Source of the DNA: Oscarella lobularis
Taxonomy: Eukaryota; Porifera; Homoscleromorpha; Homosclerophorida; Oscarellidae
Length of the DNA: 64,000 nt
NCBI RefSeq assembly: GCF_947507565.1
Contig: NC_089192.1
Location: forward strand, 992,001 to 1,056,000
Reading direction: 5' to 3'
The notes beneath the pieces are model-generated. The model saw only the letters and a list, made by a program, of their open reading frames with translations. It did not search any database and was not told the origin of the DNA. Shown here one piece after another: positions 37,240 to 49,296 of this stretch. How positions within the stretch are numbered: position 1 is the first letter of the stretch; every line of letters starts with the position of its first letter. The position numbers were made by a program, and so were the translations under genes.

Positions 37240-38618
37240 ATGACTACGTCTCTCCTGCTCGCCGTCGTCCTCGTCGCCTCCTGCGCGGCCCACGATCGTC
37301 TCGCCGACATCGCAAACAAAATCAACAGCGATCCGGAGTCGACGTGGAAGGCGTCGGCCGATCGTTACCTTCGCGTGCCCGAAAACGTTCTCAAGACGAT
37401 GATGGGCGTTCGCATGGACGCGTTCGGCGACTCGCTTCGTCGCGAGTTCCCCAACGTCACCAACGTCCGCAGCGACATCCCGGCCGAGTTCGACGCGCGC
37501 AAACAGTGGCCCAACTGCCCTAGCATAGCCGACATTCGAGATCAGAGCGCCTGCGGAAGCTGCTGGGTGCGTAATTAAAAATTCAGTCAAAAAAGCCGAA
37601 TAGCGAGAGTTCCCGTCGATTAGTATTGAGTTTGTATTTATTTATCTTGTTATATCGGTAACCAATGAGCTTGTCCTACATGTACTAATCGAATTAGACA
37701 TTAATTATGTACCTGTACATGTACCTTTCATGCTTTTTTTCTTGCAGGCGGTTGCTGCTGCTGAAGTGATGAGCGATCGCTATTGCGTCCAGTTCGGCAT
37801 CAATGTCAACATTTCGGCGAACGATTTGACGGCCTGCTGTCATCTCTGTGGCAACGGGTGGGAGGGAGAAATACAAACGGTACCTCGATGTAAATCTTAT
37901 ACTGTACTCATAGATGCGGGGGTGGGTATCCGCTCATGGCCTTCCGCTATTGGGAGACGTCGGGCATCGTGACCGGCGGTCAATACGGAAGCAAGTCGGG
38001 CTGCCAGCCGTACACTCTTGCGCAGTGCGAGCACCACATTCCCGCCGGCCACTATCCCGTCTGCCCCAAGGAGGAGGACCACACGCCGAAATGCACGAAG
38101 GAGTGCCAGGAAGGATACTCGGTTTCGTACGAGGCCGATAAGAGAAATCATCGCGGCGAGAGCGCCTACAACGTGCGCGGCAGCGTGGAAGGCATTCAGA
38201 CGGAGATCATGACCAATGGACCCGTCGAGGCCGCCTTTACCGTCTACGAAGATTTTCTTACCTATAAGACCGGTAAGTCAACGCATGTTCTATATGGATT
38301 TATATACTATTGTCTTTTGCCCCTGTAAGGTGTTTATGAACATAAGACTGGAAAAATGTTGGGCGGTCACGCCGTTCGCGCTTTGGGATGGGGAGAAGAG
38401 GACGGCGTTCCTTACTGGTCAGCCGTTAGTCGACGAATTAAAAATTTTAGATCCGCTTCTTGACTCTATCCTGTGTCTTTTTTATTAGGATCATTGCCAA
38501 TTCGTGGAATTCTGACTGGGGTGACAACGGCTATTTCAAAATGATCCGCGGTAAGGACAACTGCGGCATCGAAGGCGGAATGGTTGCTGGAAAGGCCAAG
38601 AAGCCCGAAAGCTATTAA
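37240..38618 (+). CDS. CTSB: Cathepsin B (papain-family cysteine protease)
   Basis: Lysosomal cysteine protease, family C1A. Signal peptide [17 protein letters not shown]; propeptide to about residue 85 ([20 protein letters not shown]). The mature enzyme follows [14 protein letters not shown]. Active-site exon DQSACGSCW carries the nucleophile Cys; the His is in [15 protein letters not shown] and the Asn in [15 protein letters not shown]. The occluding loop typical of cathepsin B is present, with its two histidines: [19 protein letters not shown] and VCP. So dipeptidyl carboxypeptidase activity is expected. CHLCGNG then [13 protein letters not shown] and the terminal EGGMVAG also fit. Six exons, all in phase; about 335 aa as usual. 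After the Cys the usual AF is AV, a mild substitution. Confidence 0.95.
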
Positions 38619-38824
38619 GAGAACGACTTCTCCCTATTTGCCTGAGACATTGGTATTTGTATTTGTATTAGTATTTGTATTTGTGCTGCTAAATCAGATC
38701 ACCAGTTGATTTGATTTCAGTTTCGTTGTCCTCTGTTACTGTGCTCACCAATGAATCTTTTTTTGGACGCGCGGGGGGAGTTCCTGTGGGGAGGACCACG
38801 TGCCGACATACGGGCTCGCGAAAA

Positions 38825-39335
38825 ATGGAGGACGAAAGCGAGAGTCCGCGCATGTTGCGACGTCGATCGCATCGTCCGCGCGGCCTCGTCGACCTGCAGT
38901 ACGATCGTCGCAGGCGTCCGAAGCCGCGACGCGACGATCGCGCCTTCGCCGACGCCTCGTCGTGCGACGACGGCGAAGAATCGGACGATTCGTCCGGATC
39001 CGGCGTCTTCGAGACGTGGTATCATCAGCACGAGGTCTTCGACAAGAAAGTCGACAACATCACCGTCGATTTCTTCTACAAACCGCGAACGCTCACCCTT
39101 CTAGTAGTTCTTCTTGTCACCATGTTTATTTTCTCGTTTTGGAGGTGCTATCTAATTGTAGGTGCGAAGTCGCGTTAATTAATTGAATTTGTTTCTTTAG
39201 GGACGACAGCGGCACTGATAACAACGTCAAAATGGGCTTTCTGTTTGTCGTCATTGTATTCGAAGTTATTAGCATATTGGCTTTTCCCAATGGGCCCTTC
39301 ATTCGTCCGCATCCTGCTCTATGGAGAATGGCATT

Positions 39336-39366
<31 letters not shown>

Positions 39367-41003
39367 CCGTCCCCTTGAGTGCATATACTGTACACAGAAT
39401 GTATATTTATTAATCATAAGAACCTTCTATAGTATTGAATCTGATACTACTAGACGGGTTTCCTATTGGTGGTTTTTTTCTCCTCTAGGCTTAAGTGTTG
39501 TGTACATGCTTGTGCTGATATTCGCTCTATTTCAAAAGTATCAAGACATTGTAGCCGCATTGCGATGGTTGGATCCCTCTCTCATTGGAGAGGGTCCCGA
39601 TCTTACAGTATGCAGAACGTGACGATCGCTAATGGAATTATAGGCAACGCTTCTCTTTTTAGGACTACGCTTCTGATTGTTCGTTCACGTTCGCCAACGT
39701 TTGGACTCGCATCGATATCTTCATTTTCGGCCATCTGTTTGGGTGGATATTGAAAGCCATGGTCATACGCGACGTCATCCTGTGCTGGGTCAATAGCATC
39801 ATGTGGGAAGTCACTGAGGCGAGCGGATCCACCGCGTCAGTTTGAGTTCACACTACGCGTTTTTTTTCTTCTCTCCCTAAAGGTTGCCTTTGCGCATTTG
39901 CTGGTCAATTTCAATGAATGCTGGTGGGACATCTGGATTCTTGACATTTTCATTTGCAATGGACTTGGAATTGCCATTGGGCTGTACATCTGCAAGAAGT
40001 TGGAAGTCAGAGAGTATAACTGGGCGAGTTTCAAGTAAAAAAAGTCTGCGTTTGCACACCTCTACCCCTCTTGCTCACAAGCGACTTTACGTATAGAGAA
40101 TTGCGTCGACCTCAGGACAAAATAAAGAGAGCAGTTCTTCAGTTCACTCCTGAAAGGTAATACTATCAATAAAATGTTACATATAAGTACGTCAGATCCC
40201 ATGACAATGTTTAGTAGTATAAGATGACTTTATGAATACGGACACTAGTGACCGTTTTTTTCTTCCTTATCTAGTTGGACTCACGTGCGTTGGCTCGATC
40301 CGTCTTCGACGTACATGCGCTACATTGCTATTTCTATTTTTCTCATATTCTGGCAGGTACAGTAGGCGAAATAGATCTCGTAATTTTATAAGTCTGCATC
40401 GTCTTTCGTAGATTAGCGAACTCAATTCGTTCTTTCTCAAGCACATCTTCCTCATTCCCACGTCTAATCTTCTCAACGTTTATCGTCTTCTAATCATCGG
40501 CATGATGGCTGCTCCTACGATTCGGTAGCATTGATTTCATTCGTTAGAACAAAGGTTGACTCCCTTTCTTCTAGACAATACTACGTCTACTGCACCGATA
40601 AAACGTGCAAGAGAATGGGGACGCAAGCCTGGGTTTTTATGTAATATTTCCGAATAGCGGTTATGCCAGTGTCATCTCTTCTTTTTTGATTTTTATTTGA
40701 GAGTGGCATAACCGTGGTCTGTCTGTTAATCGTTTATTGATTTATTATTTTTCCTATCAGAGCGGCGACGGGGTTAGAGTCTTTGCTTTGCATCAAGTGC
40801 GGCATGGAGCTCTTCTCTCAGACCCTTTTCGACAACATCATCTTCTGGGTCATCTTTCAGCTGCTCACCTGTCTCGTTGTGTTTTTCGCGCTCGTTTACG
40901 TCTCCCAACGACGCAAAAAGCGCAAAAAGTGAGCGTGGACGCATTGATATGCGTGTTTTTGATTATATATTTTCCTAGTCACGTGCCGTCCTCTACCAGT
41001 TAA
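38825..41003 (+). CDS. PTDSS: Phosphatidylserine synthase (PTDSS1/2 type)
   Basis: ER multi-pass enzyme that exchanges serine for the head group of PC or PE. The N-terminal ~80 residues are charged and low-complexity ([16 protein letters not shown]). The conserved core starts [25 protein letters not shown] context, then [141 protein letters not shown] and a last helix. Family motifs with the catalytic Asp/Glu/His residues are intact. A donor at about 40930 (AAAAA|GTGAGC) gives a tail HVPSSTS ending 41003; without it the protein stops at TGA 40932. The core alone does not decide PTDSS1 versus PTDSS2. Confidence 0.93.
39340..39365 (+). repeat. GA microsatellite in PTDSS intron
   Basis: About 12-13 uninterrupted GA units at the start of an intron, right after the donor GTGAGAGA following the exon that ends WRMAFG. 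Confidence 0.9.
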
Positions 41004-41053
41004 AAAAGGGGAAAAAAACGGAGGGAAGATAACTGCGGTTTTTCTTCTTTATT

Positions 41054-43209
41054 TCACGTTTCCGGTATCTGTGCGTAGTCGTGTTCTTCCTTTTTCGTTT
41101 CAGTGTAATCGCACCAACCGGGGGGCACATCGACGGTTTTATGACGAAACATAGCGGCGCCGCCGCCTCTCGCTTTTCCGTACGACAACCGATCGAGATC
41201 CAACGACTGTTGATAGGCGATAGGCGACCGCACGTCCGCCGCCGGTCGAGGGGGTGGGAGTGGAGGTGGGCGGGACCCGGGCGCTAGAGGACTTTTCGAT
41301 CCTCCGCTTTCGCGTTGGTACGACTTGCGCGGGAATACGGGCGACGCATAGCGCGGCGGCGACAGGGGGCTCGGCGATAGGGGGCTTGGCGGCAGCGGCG
41401 GCGAACACGTTACGCCGTCGTCCGATTCATCCTGTCCGGGAAGCGTCTTAGCGCGCTGGAGCACGTGCCTGTCCAACGAGGAACTGCGCGGGCGACTGCC
41501 GTGACGTCGCGTTGGCGGCGCCGACTTGCAGGCCGAATTGTCGTCGCCGTCTATCAAATCGAGATACGGATTCGAGCTCGACTTCTGTCCTTGCGTCGAT
41601 CTGGCCTCCTCCCTCTGCCATTCGAGCAGATCTTCCATCGAATGCGCAAACCCCGTTCTCCGCGGCGACGGCGGCGGAACGCTCGCCAATTCGGTGTGAT
41701 CGATGTAAGTGGGATCTAAAGAAGAAAGGGCCCCGCGGGGAATCGTACGACGAATGACGTCCTAAAAGCGATTTATTCTCATACCTTCCGAAGGGGGCGG
41801 CGGTAGAGGCACGGGTGGCGGTAGAGGAGGCGGTCTGCGAGGCAGCGTAGCTAATCCACTTCGAATCGGGTCCGCTCGTTCGATTTCGCTCCTCCCGTTG
41901 CTATAGTTACTCGGAGGCGAATCTGAAAAAAAAACCATAAGATTCTTTTCCCCACTGCACGCCCTGTCTGCTCGCTCGTACCGCAGATAGATAGTCTCTC
42001 CATGCCGAAATTTGACATGTGTATATGCCGCGTCATGAGACTCGCGACTTTGCGTCGAAGCAGCTGAATGATCTCCTTGGAGTCGTTCGAGCAAAACTGG
42101 ACCTCGTCGCCAACATAGCCCTGTTTTATCCTAATATAATAGAGAGCCCGTCCTCAATAACATATTGTCTCTATTATTGTTGAATAATTTAAATCCCACT
42201 TGGCTAATTTTATTGATACGGCACCCGTCGACTGATTGCTGCCCGGCGGCGGCTCGCGTTCGGTGAGGGGGCCCATTGACGACACGTGCCACGACGTCAA
42301 TTCCTCGGCGTTGTTTTCGCGTCGTCGCAAAACGACGCTCGTGTCCGTGATAGAGAGAATGAGCGGCATGTGCGATCGGAGTGCGATGCCCGCGTTCGGG
42401 CTGTTCTCCTTGAGAACGCTGACGAGTTTTCGTCCGCCGCGATCGTCGACGAGCGCCACGTGGTAGTCCTGCGAGGGCTTGTCAATTTCTAGAGAGATGG
42501 TAAATAGTCAGAGATTCGCGGCGTTTTCTTTTTCATTCTCACGTCGAACGCCAACGTCTTCCAAACGTTTAAGCCACTTATCGACTTCCTCTGAGGAGTA
42601 TGCGGCCATCTGATGTTTCATTCCGCTCACTAGGAATAAAAGTTAGGCAATAGATTGTGGCTACATAACTACGTCATCACGAGCGTATATAGAAATCAGA
42701 GTCCTATAATAAGATAGGGCTCTGATAGAAATCAAGAGATTAGGAGTTGCCCGTTCTCGTTTTTTCCCCTCTCCTAAACCTTCCTCGTTTACCGTCCCCC
42801 CTTTTAAAAACTAATTCAATTAAATCGGAATTGGTCAAACCTAATGCGTTCTTTTCTACGAGCGCGCTTTTGTTCTTTAGTCTATCTTTCCCCCCCCTTA
42901 CGCATGATTTCGAAAGCGTGCGGCCGGCCCTTCGCCGCCGGGCGCTTCCGGGTTCCGAGAGCCGAGCGGAGATCGATAGCGTCGATGAGCTTTGCTCTGT
43001 GACCTCCTTCGTAGTGTTTTAACATGAACGTCCCGTTCTCCTGTTCCAGTACGACGAAATAAGGCTTGTACTGATGCTGGACAATTACAAGTAGGTCGTG
43101 TTTACCGAGGCGGCTATGCACTGACAACGCCCTACTGACTTACGCCCGTTTTGTGCCTTCTCTTCACGTCTAGCCAGCCTTGTCCGAGCGAGTGAACGAT
43201 GCTCTCCAT
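41054..43209 (-). CDS. PH/PTB docking adaptor (DOK/IRS-like)
   Basis: Cytosolic scaffold that would bind activated tyrosine kinases and recruit SH2/SH3 proteins. Exon 1 starts MESIVHSLGQGWLDVKRRHK. A PH domain follows (KPYFVVLEQENGTFMLKHYE, HAFEIM, and the C-terminal helix AYSSEEVDKWLKRLEDV). Then an IRS-type PTB domain: DKPSQDYHVALVDDRGGRKL; LRSHMPLILSITDTSVVLRR; WHVSSM; KWDLN joined to IKQGYVGDEVQFCS and IIQLLRRKV. The C-terminal half is Pro-rich (LPPPVPLPPPPSEG, RPPPLPPPRPA: SH3 ligands) with candidate phosphotyrosine motifs NPYLDL, RLSYGK, CDYTETK and HDYAQIP. This architecture is that of DOK proteins; the subtype cannot be assigned. About 500 aa in at least seven exons, several small introns. 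Confidence 0.8.
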
Positions 43210-43501
43210 GGGGCAGTGTTTAGAAGATCGTTTGCGACTCGCTTCTCTCTTTCCTCTTTTCACAAAACCCGGATAACACGGGGTGAAAGGGCGTGTTTAC
43301 GTGCATGCGAACCCGCCTCACTTTTCGCAGAACGTTTGGTAGGCTGTTTGTCTGCAAGTGTTTGCATATCTTTCCACTTTTAGGGCCAATGTCTTTAGGT
43401 GCACAGTAGCAAAAAACACGAAACGTTTAGGCTAGATGCGGACAACAGTACGGCGGGTTTAGCAACGAAACTACAAAAAAATTGATTTGTTGCGAAATTG
43501 A

Positions 43502-44878
43502 TTAGCGTGCAAAAACATAGCCTATAGAAAAGACGTTTTTATTTCCATTGTCAGTAGTACTGCAAGCGGCTTGATTGCCGCAGGAATTTGAACGGAAGTT
43601 TATTCCACATTGTCCACCTTTCCGACCTCCTATTCCAATCCATGAATCAGCAGAGCCGCAGTCATATTGATTGTTTGATATTATTCCAATTCGAACTTGC
43701 ACAGCAACACTTTCGTCTCCCTTCACATTGAATCCCTCCTGTTTAGTTAAGATTTAGCTAAACATTCTTAATTTGGTCTAAACTCGTACTCTGTTGCAGT
43801 TTGCTTGAAGAGAAGAACCGTGGATTAGGCTCTTCCAAGCACTGCGTCCTATTGAGGTCGAGTGGTATACGTTAGACGTTATGATGTGTCTCAACGAAGC
43901 CGCCCTCTTGTGCAAGGTCACCCAATTTGTCTCGTGGTTTGTTTTTAAACCAATAAGAACTTCTTTAAACGGTAGTGTCCAGAAGGAAGCCAGTTTAGCT
44001 TCGTTGTGGTCCAGATGAACGGAATCCTCGTTGTATGACGATGTCGTCGTCCACAAGGAGCTGTAGTAGTCAAACGTTTGCCTAGCACCGTTGACTTTCA
44101 TTATAAGGGTCCACCCGCCTTCCTTGCAGTAAACCTATTCCGAACGTAGTAAAGATAGGTTCTGTGAGACGAGATCGTAGTTGTACCCTATAAGCTGGAT
44201 AGTTGGCTGACGGTTGGATCCAATAAACGCCCGGCTTGTAGCCGGCCAGTTTACTTAGATCTAGGCACGACGACGCTGGTTGAGCTTTGGATCCTCCGAG
44301 ACTGCTAGTGGCATGTTCAGTCAGAAGAGAAATCCACTCCTTTCCATTGCAATATTGAATGACGTCGTCTATCGCGTTGTATTGCACTGATCCTGCAAAA
44401 ACGATATTTTGCGTTGTTTGCGTTTGATTTTGCCTTTGCTGGTGGTTAGTACCTGCATTTGGCACTGAACATGCCTCGTCAATATATTGCAGTTTCTGGG
44501 GTCCTGGACTACCTACAAGTCAACGGTTCACTGCAATTATATCACTTAGTTAATTAATTATTAATCACCCGCAGGTCCGGTGTCTCCTTTTTGGCCATTA
44601 GTTCCTGGCAAGCCGTGTCGTCCAGGTATGCCTGGTATGCCTAATCAAAAGATTAAATTTTCAGTGCAATTGCCAAATCAATGCATTACCTGGGTTGCAC
44701 TGACAGTCGCAAGAGACTTTGTCGTTCTAAACAGAGAAAAAAACAAAAAAACAATTTGATTGTGTCAATTATAGTAGCTGCATGCTGGATCTTTCTGTTC
44801 CACCTTAGAAGTTTCAAGGGCTACGCTTTTAGCAGAAGTCCATACAATAGCGGCGACAAACAAAGTGATTATTTTCAT
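43502..44878 (-). CDS. Secreted collagen/fibrinogen-like protein, copy 1
   Basis: Signal peptide MKIITLFVAAIVWTSAKSV. A short Cys segment (KVSCDCQCNP) follows, then about eight Gly-X-Y triplets (GIPGIPGRHGLPGTNGQKGD then TGPAG), GSPGPQKLQYIDEACSVPNA, and a fibrinogen-like globular domain: DDVIQYCNGKEWISLL, SSCLDLSKLAGYKPGVYWIQ, YCKEGGWTLIMKVNG, ASFWTLPFKEVLIGLKTN, SIGRSAWKSLIHGSSL, EGFNVKG, VRIGIISNNQYDCGSADSWI, FRSNSCGNQAA and IGYVFAR. It resembles cnidarian skeletal organic-matrix fibrinogen-like proteins. Extracellular lectin or matrix role is likely (inference). The collagen run is too short for a stable long triple helix but could trimerise the heads, as in ficolins. Paralogue of copy 2. 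Confidence 0.84.
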
Positions 44879-45068
44879 TGAACACAATATTGCCAGTTGT
44901 TGTGGCAGTTGCATGGAGCTCTTATATAAGTATCCAGAAAAATACGGAATGACGCATAAAGTAGGGACGACTACGGTTAATCTACGGGTGCGACTTCAAA
45001 CCGTCGGTATAGTACGGCGGTCCCGCCGGTTCCGCCGGGGGTCGCCCGCGCATTTCGTAGTCCCGGAC

Positions 45069-45340
45069 ATGAAAGTCAGCGCTTCGTCTCGTCGGAGTAT
45101 TCCGATTCCGACGTTCGCGACACGACGCACGACTTTCGTCGCGTTTCGCAAAACGTCCATTTGTCGTTCCACCCGCTCGAAGCGCCGCGCGAGCACCAGC
45201 GCGCGTCGAACGCGACGAAATTGGAACGCGTGTTCGCGAAGCCGTTCGTCGGCGATCTGGGCGCGCACGCCGACGGAATGTACGCACTGGCAAAATATCC
45301 GTCGCGTCTTTCGCGTCTCGCCTCGGGCTCAGGCAGCGTA
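45069..45340 (+). pseudogene. Truncated, frameshifted copy of DCAF13 exon 1
   Basis: Aligns with the functional exon 1 at 47219-47493. It starts ATGAAAGTC but gains 2 nt within the first 44 bases, so the conserved frame (HPLEAPREHQRASNATKLER, VFAKPFVGDL, AHADGMYALAKYP) is out of phase with that ATG. No downstream WD exons follow before copy 2 of the fibrinogen-like gene. It is a by-product of the tandem duplication that doubled the neighbouring gene. Selection-free drift is also shown by changes at conserved residues. Confidence 0.88.
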
Positions 45341-45437
45341 AGGGAGGAGGAGGTATATTGTGAACAACAAACAAACACACAAACAAACAGAGACGGACAA
45401 CACTGCGCGCAGTTCATCCATGAAGCTACAACATTGA

Positions 45438-46865
45438 TTAGCGTGCAAAAACATAGCCTATAGAAAAGACGTTTTTATTTCTATTGTCAGGAGTGCAAGC
45501 AGCTTGATTGCCGCAGGAATTTGAACGAAAGTTTACGCCGCATTGTCCTTGGAACAAATTCCGACCTCCTATTCCAAGCCACGAATCTGCGCTTTTGCAG
45601 TCATTTTCATTGTTTGAAAATATTCCAATTCGAACCCCTACGGCCGACTCTTCCTTCACATTGAATCCTTCCTGTTGGGTAAAGAATTAGTTAAACAATT
45701 TTTTTTAATTTTTTTTCTAAATGCGTCGTACTCTGTTGCAGTTCGGTTGAAGAGACGAGCCGTCAATGAGACTCTTCCAAGCACTGCGTCCTATTGAGGT
45801 CGAGTGGTATATGCCAGACGCTATGACGTGTCTCAACGAACTCGCACTCTTGCGAAAGGTCACCCAGTTCGTCTCGCCATTTGTTTTCAGACCGACAAGA
45901 ACTTCGTTAAACGGTAGCGTCCAGAAGGAAGCCAGTTTAGCTTCGTTGTCGTCCAAATAAACGGAATCCTCATTATAAGAGAAACTATTCTTCCAGAAAG
46001 AGCTGTCGTAGTGAAAGGTCTGCTTAGCACCGTCGACTTTCATTATAAGAGTCCATCCGCCTTCCTTGCAGTAAACCTATTCTGTACGTTAGGATAGACT
46101 CGAAGATGAGAGGTCAGATTTTGTACCCTGTAAGCTGAGCGGTGGGCTGAAGGTTTGATCCAGTAAACGCCTGGCTTGTAGCCAGCCAGTTTACTTAGAG
46201 CTAGGCACGACGACGCTGGGTTAGCTTTGGATTCTCCGAGAGTGCTAGTCGCATGTTCGGTCAGAAGAGAAATCCACTCCTGTCCGTTGCAGTATTGAAC
46301 GACGTCGTCTATCGCGTTGTATCGCACTGATCCTGTAAGAACGATCTTGTTGCCTTTGTCTGTCGCCTTTGCTGGTTGCTAATTACGTACCTGTATTTGG
46401 CACTGAGCATGCTTCGATATATTGCAGTTTCTGCGGTCCTGGGCTTCCTGCAAAAAAATGCTGTACAGTTAGATAGGCTAACGTATGGGCTAATAGCTAA
46501 AGTACCCTTTGGACCAGCGGGTCCTGTGTCCCCTTTTGGACCAGGTGTGCCTATATCAAAAGAATAAATTTTTCAGTGAAACTGTTAAATCAATACATTA
46601 CTTGAGCGGCAGCGACATAAAGGGTCAATCTAGAAAAAAGAAAAATAGTTAGAGATCATGATTGTGATCATGATCATGAAATGAAGATTATCATGGTCTA
46701 TTAATTGTGATAGGAGTAGCAAAAATAAACTAATAGCTCTGCCGTACTGTTGCTCTGTTAGATGTGGCGACTTTTAGCTACCTGGTATGCTTCAACGTGT
46801 TCGCCTTGAGATGATGTCCAAACGACAACCACAGCAACCAAGGTGATCACTCTCAATGAACGCAT
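45438..46865 (-). CDS. Secreted collagen/fibrinogen-like protein, copy 2
   Basis: Tandem paralogue of copy 1 with the same exon plan. Signal peptide MRSLRVITLVAVVVVWTSSQ; Cys segment DPLCRCRS; collagen-like triplets GTPGPKGDTGPAGPKG, fewer than in copy 1; GSPGPQKLQYIEACSVPNT; globular domain DDVVQYCNGQEWISLL, SSCLALSKLAGYKPGVYWIK, CKEGGWTLIMKVDG, NEAKLASFWTLPF, RIGIFSNNENDCKSADSWLG, FRSNSCGNQAACTPDN and IGYVFAR. The two proteins differ most in the segment around residue KGGQ / NLFQGQ and in surface loops. Upstream, 353 bp separate its ATG from the divergent DCAF13 ATG, the same arrangement as copy 1 with the broken DCAF13 exon. Confidence 0.84.
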
Positions 46866-47218
46866 TTTCGGTGAGGCAGGTTTACTGCAGCTGGCCTTGA
46901 ATTGCGGCTTTTATAGCTAGAGTGGCGCTGTGTACTGATCATGCACTTCCTGCTGGTCTCTCCTACTTCCTACTTCCTTTACACTTGGTGTCGCATAGGA
47001 AGCAAGCCGGGGTCACGTCCTACTTACCTGCAAACCAGTGGTCACAGATAAAAGTTTGGGTGTGAGATAAATTAATTAATTGGGCTTTTTTCTTATGAGC
47101 ACCCACTTAGTAAATCGTGCCAACAAAAACTGCAGAGGACAACAACTAAAAAATTTTTTCTCGGATCAACGGCACCGGCCAGAGCCTGGGCACCGCAGTG
47201 TGCTTTCCCGGATAAAGC

Positions 47219-49296
47219 ATGAAAGTCAAAGTTCTCTCTCGTCGCCTCGCCGATTCGGGCGTTCGCGACACGACGCACGACCTTCGTCGCATTCCGCGAA
47301 ACGTCGATCCGTCGCTCCATCCGCTCGAGGCGCCGCGCGAGTACCAGCGCGCGTTGAACGCGACGAAATTGGAGCGCGTGTTCGCGAAGCCGTTCGTCGG
47401 CGATCTAAGCGCGCACGCCGACGGCGTATACGCAATGGCAAAAGACCCGACGCGTCTGTCGCGTCTCGCTTCGGGATCATGCGACGGACAGGTAAAATAA
47501 AATTAGAAAAGCGTAGCACGCCCACACTGTACGCATCTAGATTTGCATCTGGAGTCTTTCAAAACGTCAATGCGAGCACCAAATTAATGCGCATAGGTAC
47601 AGCAGCGCGTTCCTTCGATAGATAGACCTGAAATTATTTTTCAGGGGATTTGTCAGAGGACTCTGTTTCAATCACACGGGATCTTCTCTTCTATCGGTAT
47701 ACACTGTTGCACGTTCTCAGGGGTTCTTTATGTGCTTGCCTATATATAATAACATAGATTGGCGACGATCAAATCATCAAGTTGTGGCCAATGGACGCCG
47801 ACTTCGACGATTCCAAAGTCGTCGCCCAGCCATCGAATACGATACTAGGAAGCGTAAGGGTGGAGAAAGGCTTGGATTTTGTTTTAAGGAAAAAGGCGTG
47901 TGGTCTAGGCTATGTTCAATGGAATTGATCATCATTGGTCGAAGAGCGTCTTTGCTACGTGCAGCACCCAGGTGGACGTTTGGGATGAAGAGAGGTCGGA
48001 GCCAATTCGATCTTTCACGTGGGGAAGCGAGACGACGACGAGCGTCCGATTTAATCCCGTCGAAGTATGTAGACGTGAAATGGGCAATAATATAGATTCA
48101 TTAATTCATTGGTGGGATTTTTGATAGAGAAATGTTCTAGCAAGCACTGGATCGGACAGGACAATTGCATTGTACGATATCAGAGGAGCGACTCCTCTCA
48201 AAAAAGTGCAGAGGAGAAATTTTTTTCGTATTAGAGAAATCAATATTAGTGTTTCTTTAGGTAGTACTAGAAATGAGGACTAATTCAATCTGCTGGAATC
48301 CAATGGAGGTAAGGGGGAAGAGAGACAGACGTGGAGTATTTTTAATAGATGAATCACTTTGCTAGGCTTTTAATTTTACTGCAGCCAACGAAGATACAAA
48401 GTACACAAAGGTTGTCTCTTCCCCAATGCATCACCTACTATTTTCGCTAGTCTGTACACGTTCGATATGAGACGTCTCGACCGGGCTCTGAACGTGCACA
48501 AGGATCACGTAATGGCAGGCAAGTGAAAAGAAAAAAATTGAGATAAAATTTCAAAGATGACGTGAAACTTTTTTCATTTTTATAGTCCTGGACTGCGACT
48601 ATTCGCCAACGGGTAGGGAATTCGTTTCAGGCAGCTACGATAAGACAATACGAATATTTCCTTTTGACAAGGGACACAGTCGGTGAGTATAGATAATAAT
48701 TAATTTTTTATTTACACATATGGTTTGGTTTTATTAGAGAGGTCTATCACACGAAACGAATGCAGAGGGTCTTTTGCGTTCGTTGGAGTGCCGACAGTCG
48801 ATTTATCTATTCAGGAAGCGAGGAAACTAATATCAGGTTAGCAGTAGGCTGCAATGTTGTATATAATATTTCAATTATTTCCTTCTACAGGATTTGGAAG
48901 GCTGATGCTTCAGAGAGACTTGGACCTGTATAGGAAACATATAAGTCATTGTAGGCCAAGAGACAATGTTTTTCTTTTCTAGATATCTGCACGGCAGAAA
49001 ATATCCAAAAATTACGGAAACAAACTGAAAGAGAAGTTCAAAGATCATCCACAGATTCGAAGAATTTCCAAGTGCTGTCTTCTCCATTCCTCAAAGTAAC
49101 CTTGAGAAATGTATTTCTTCCTTTTCTTAGACATCGTCACGTGCCCAAGCTCATTTATAAGCAGACGAAAGAGAGACGAGAAATGCTCAAGGCGAGACGG
49201 CGAAAGGAGGAGAACGTTCGACTTCACACGAAGCCTGAAAATCAGCCAGAGCGGACGGCCGAAAGGAAGAAACCCATTGTTTCGACTCTATCTTAA
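47219..49296 (+). CDS. DCAF13: DDB1/CUL4-associated factor 13 (Sof1 WD-repeat protein)
   Basis: Nucleolar WD40 protein (yeast Sof1) of the small-subunit processome, required for 18S rRNA maturation. Exon 1 (47219-47493) encodes MKVKVLSRRLADSGVRDTTH, HPLEAPREYQRALNATKLER and VFAKPFVGDL. WD exons follow with QICIWSLSKRQCE, GFVRGLCFNH, GDDQIIKLWPMD, NGIDHHWSKSVFATCSTQVD, ALYDIRGATPLKK, EMRTNSICWNPME, YTFDMRRLDRALNVHKDHVM, LDCDYSPTGREFVSGSYDKT, EVYHTKRMQRVFCVRWSADS, RIWKADASERLG. The Sof1 C-terminal motif is KNYGNKLKEKFKDHPQIRRI, HRHVPKLIYKQTKERREMLK, RRRKEENVR. Ends TAA 49294-49296. One intron after 48518 has a GC donor (CAG|GCAAGT), required to keep frame. Intact; it has a broken exon-1 copy at 45.1 kb. 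Confidence 0.96.

Noticed and set aside
45161-45463. 100-aa open frame as a novel small gene
   Set aside because: Its first two thirds are a copy of DCAF13 exon 1, and the rest reads into intergenic repeats.
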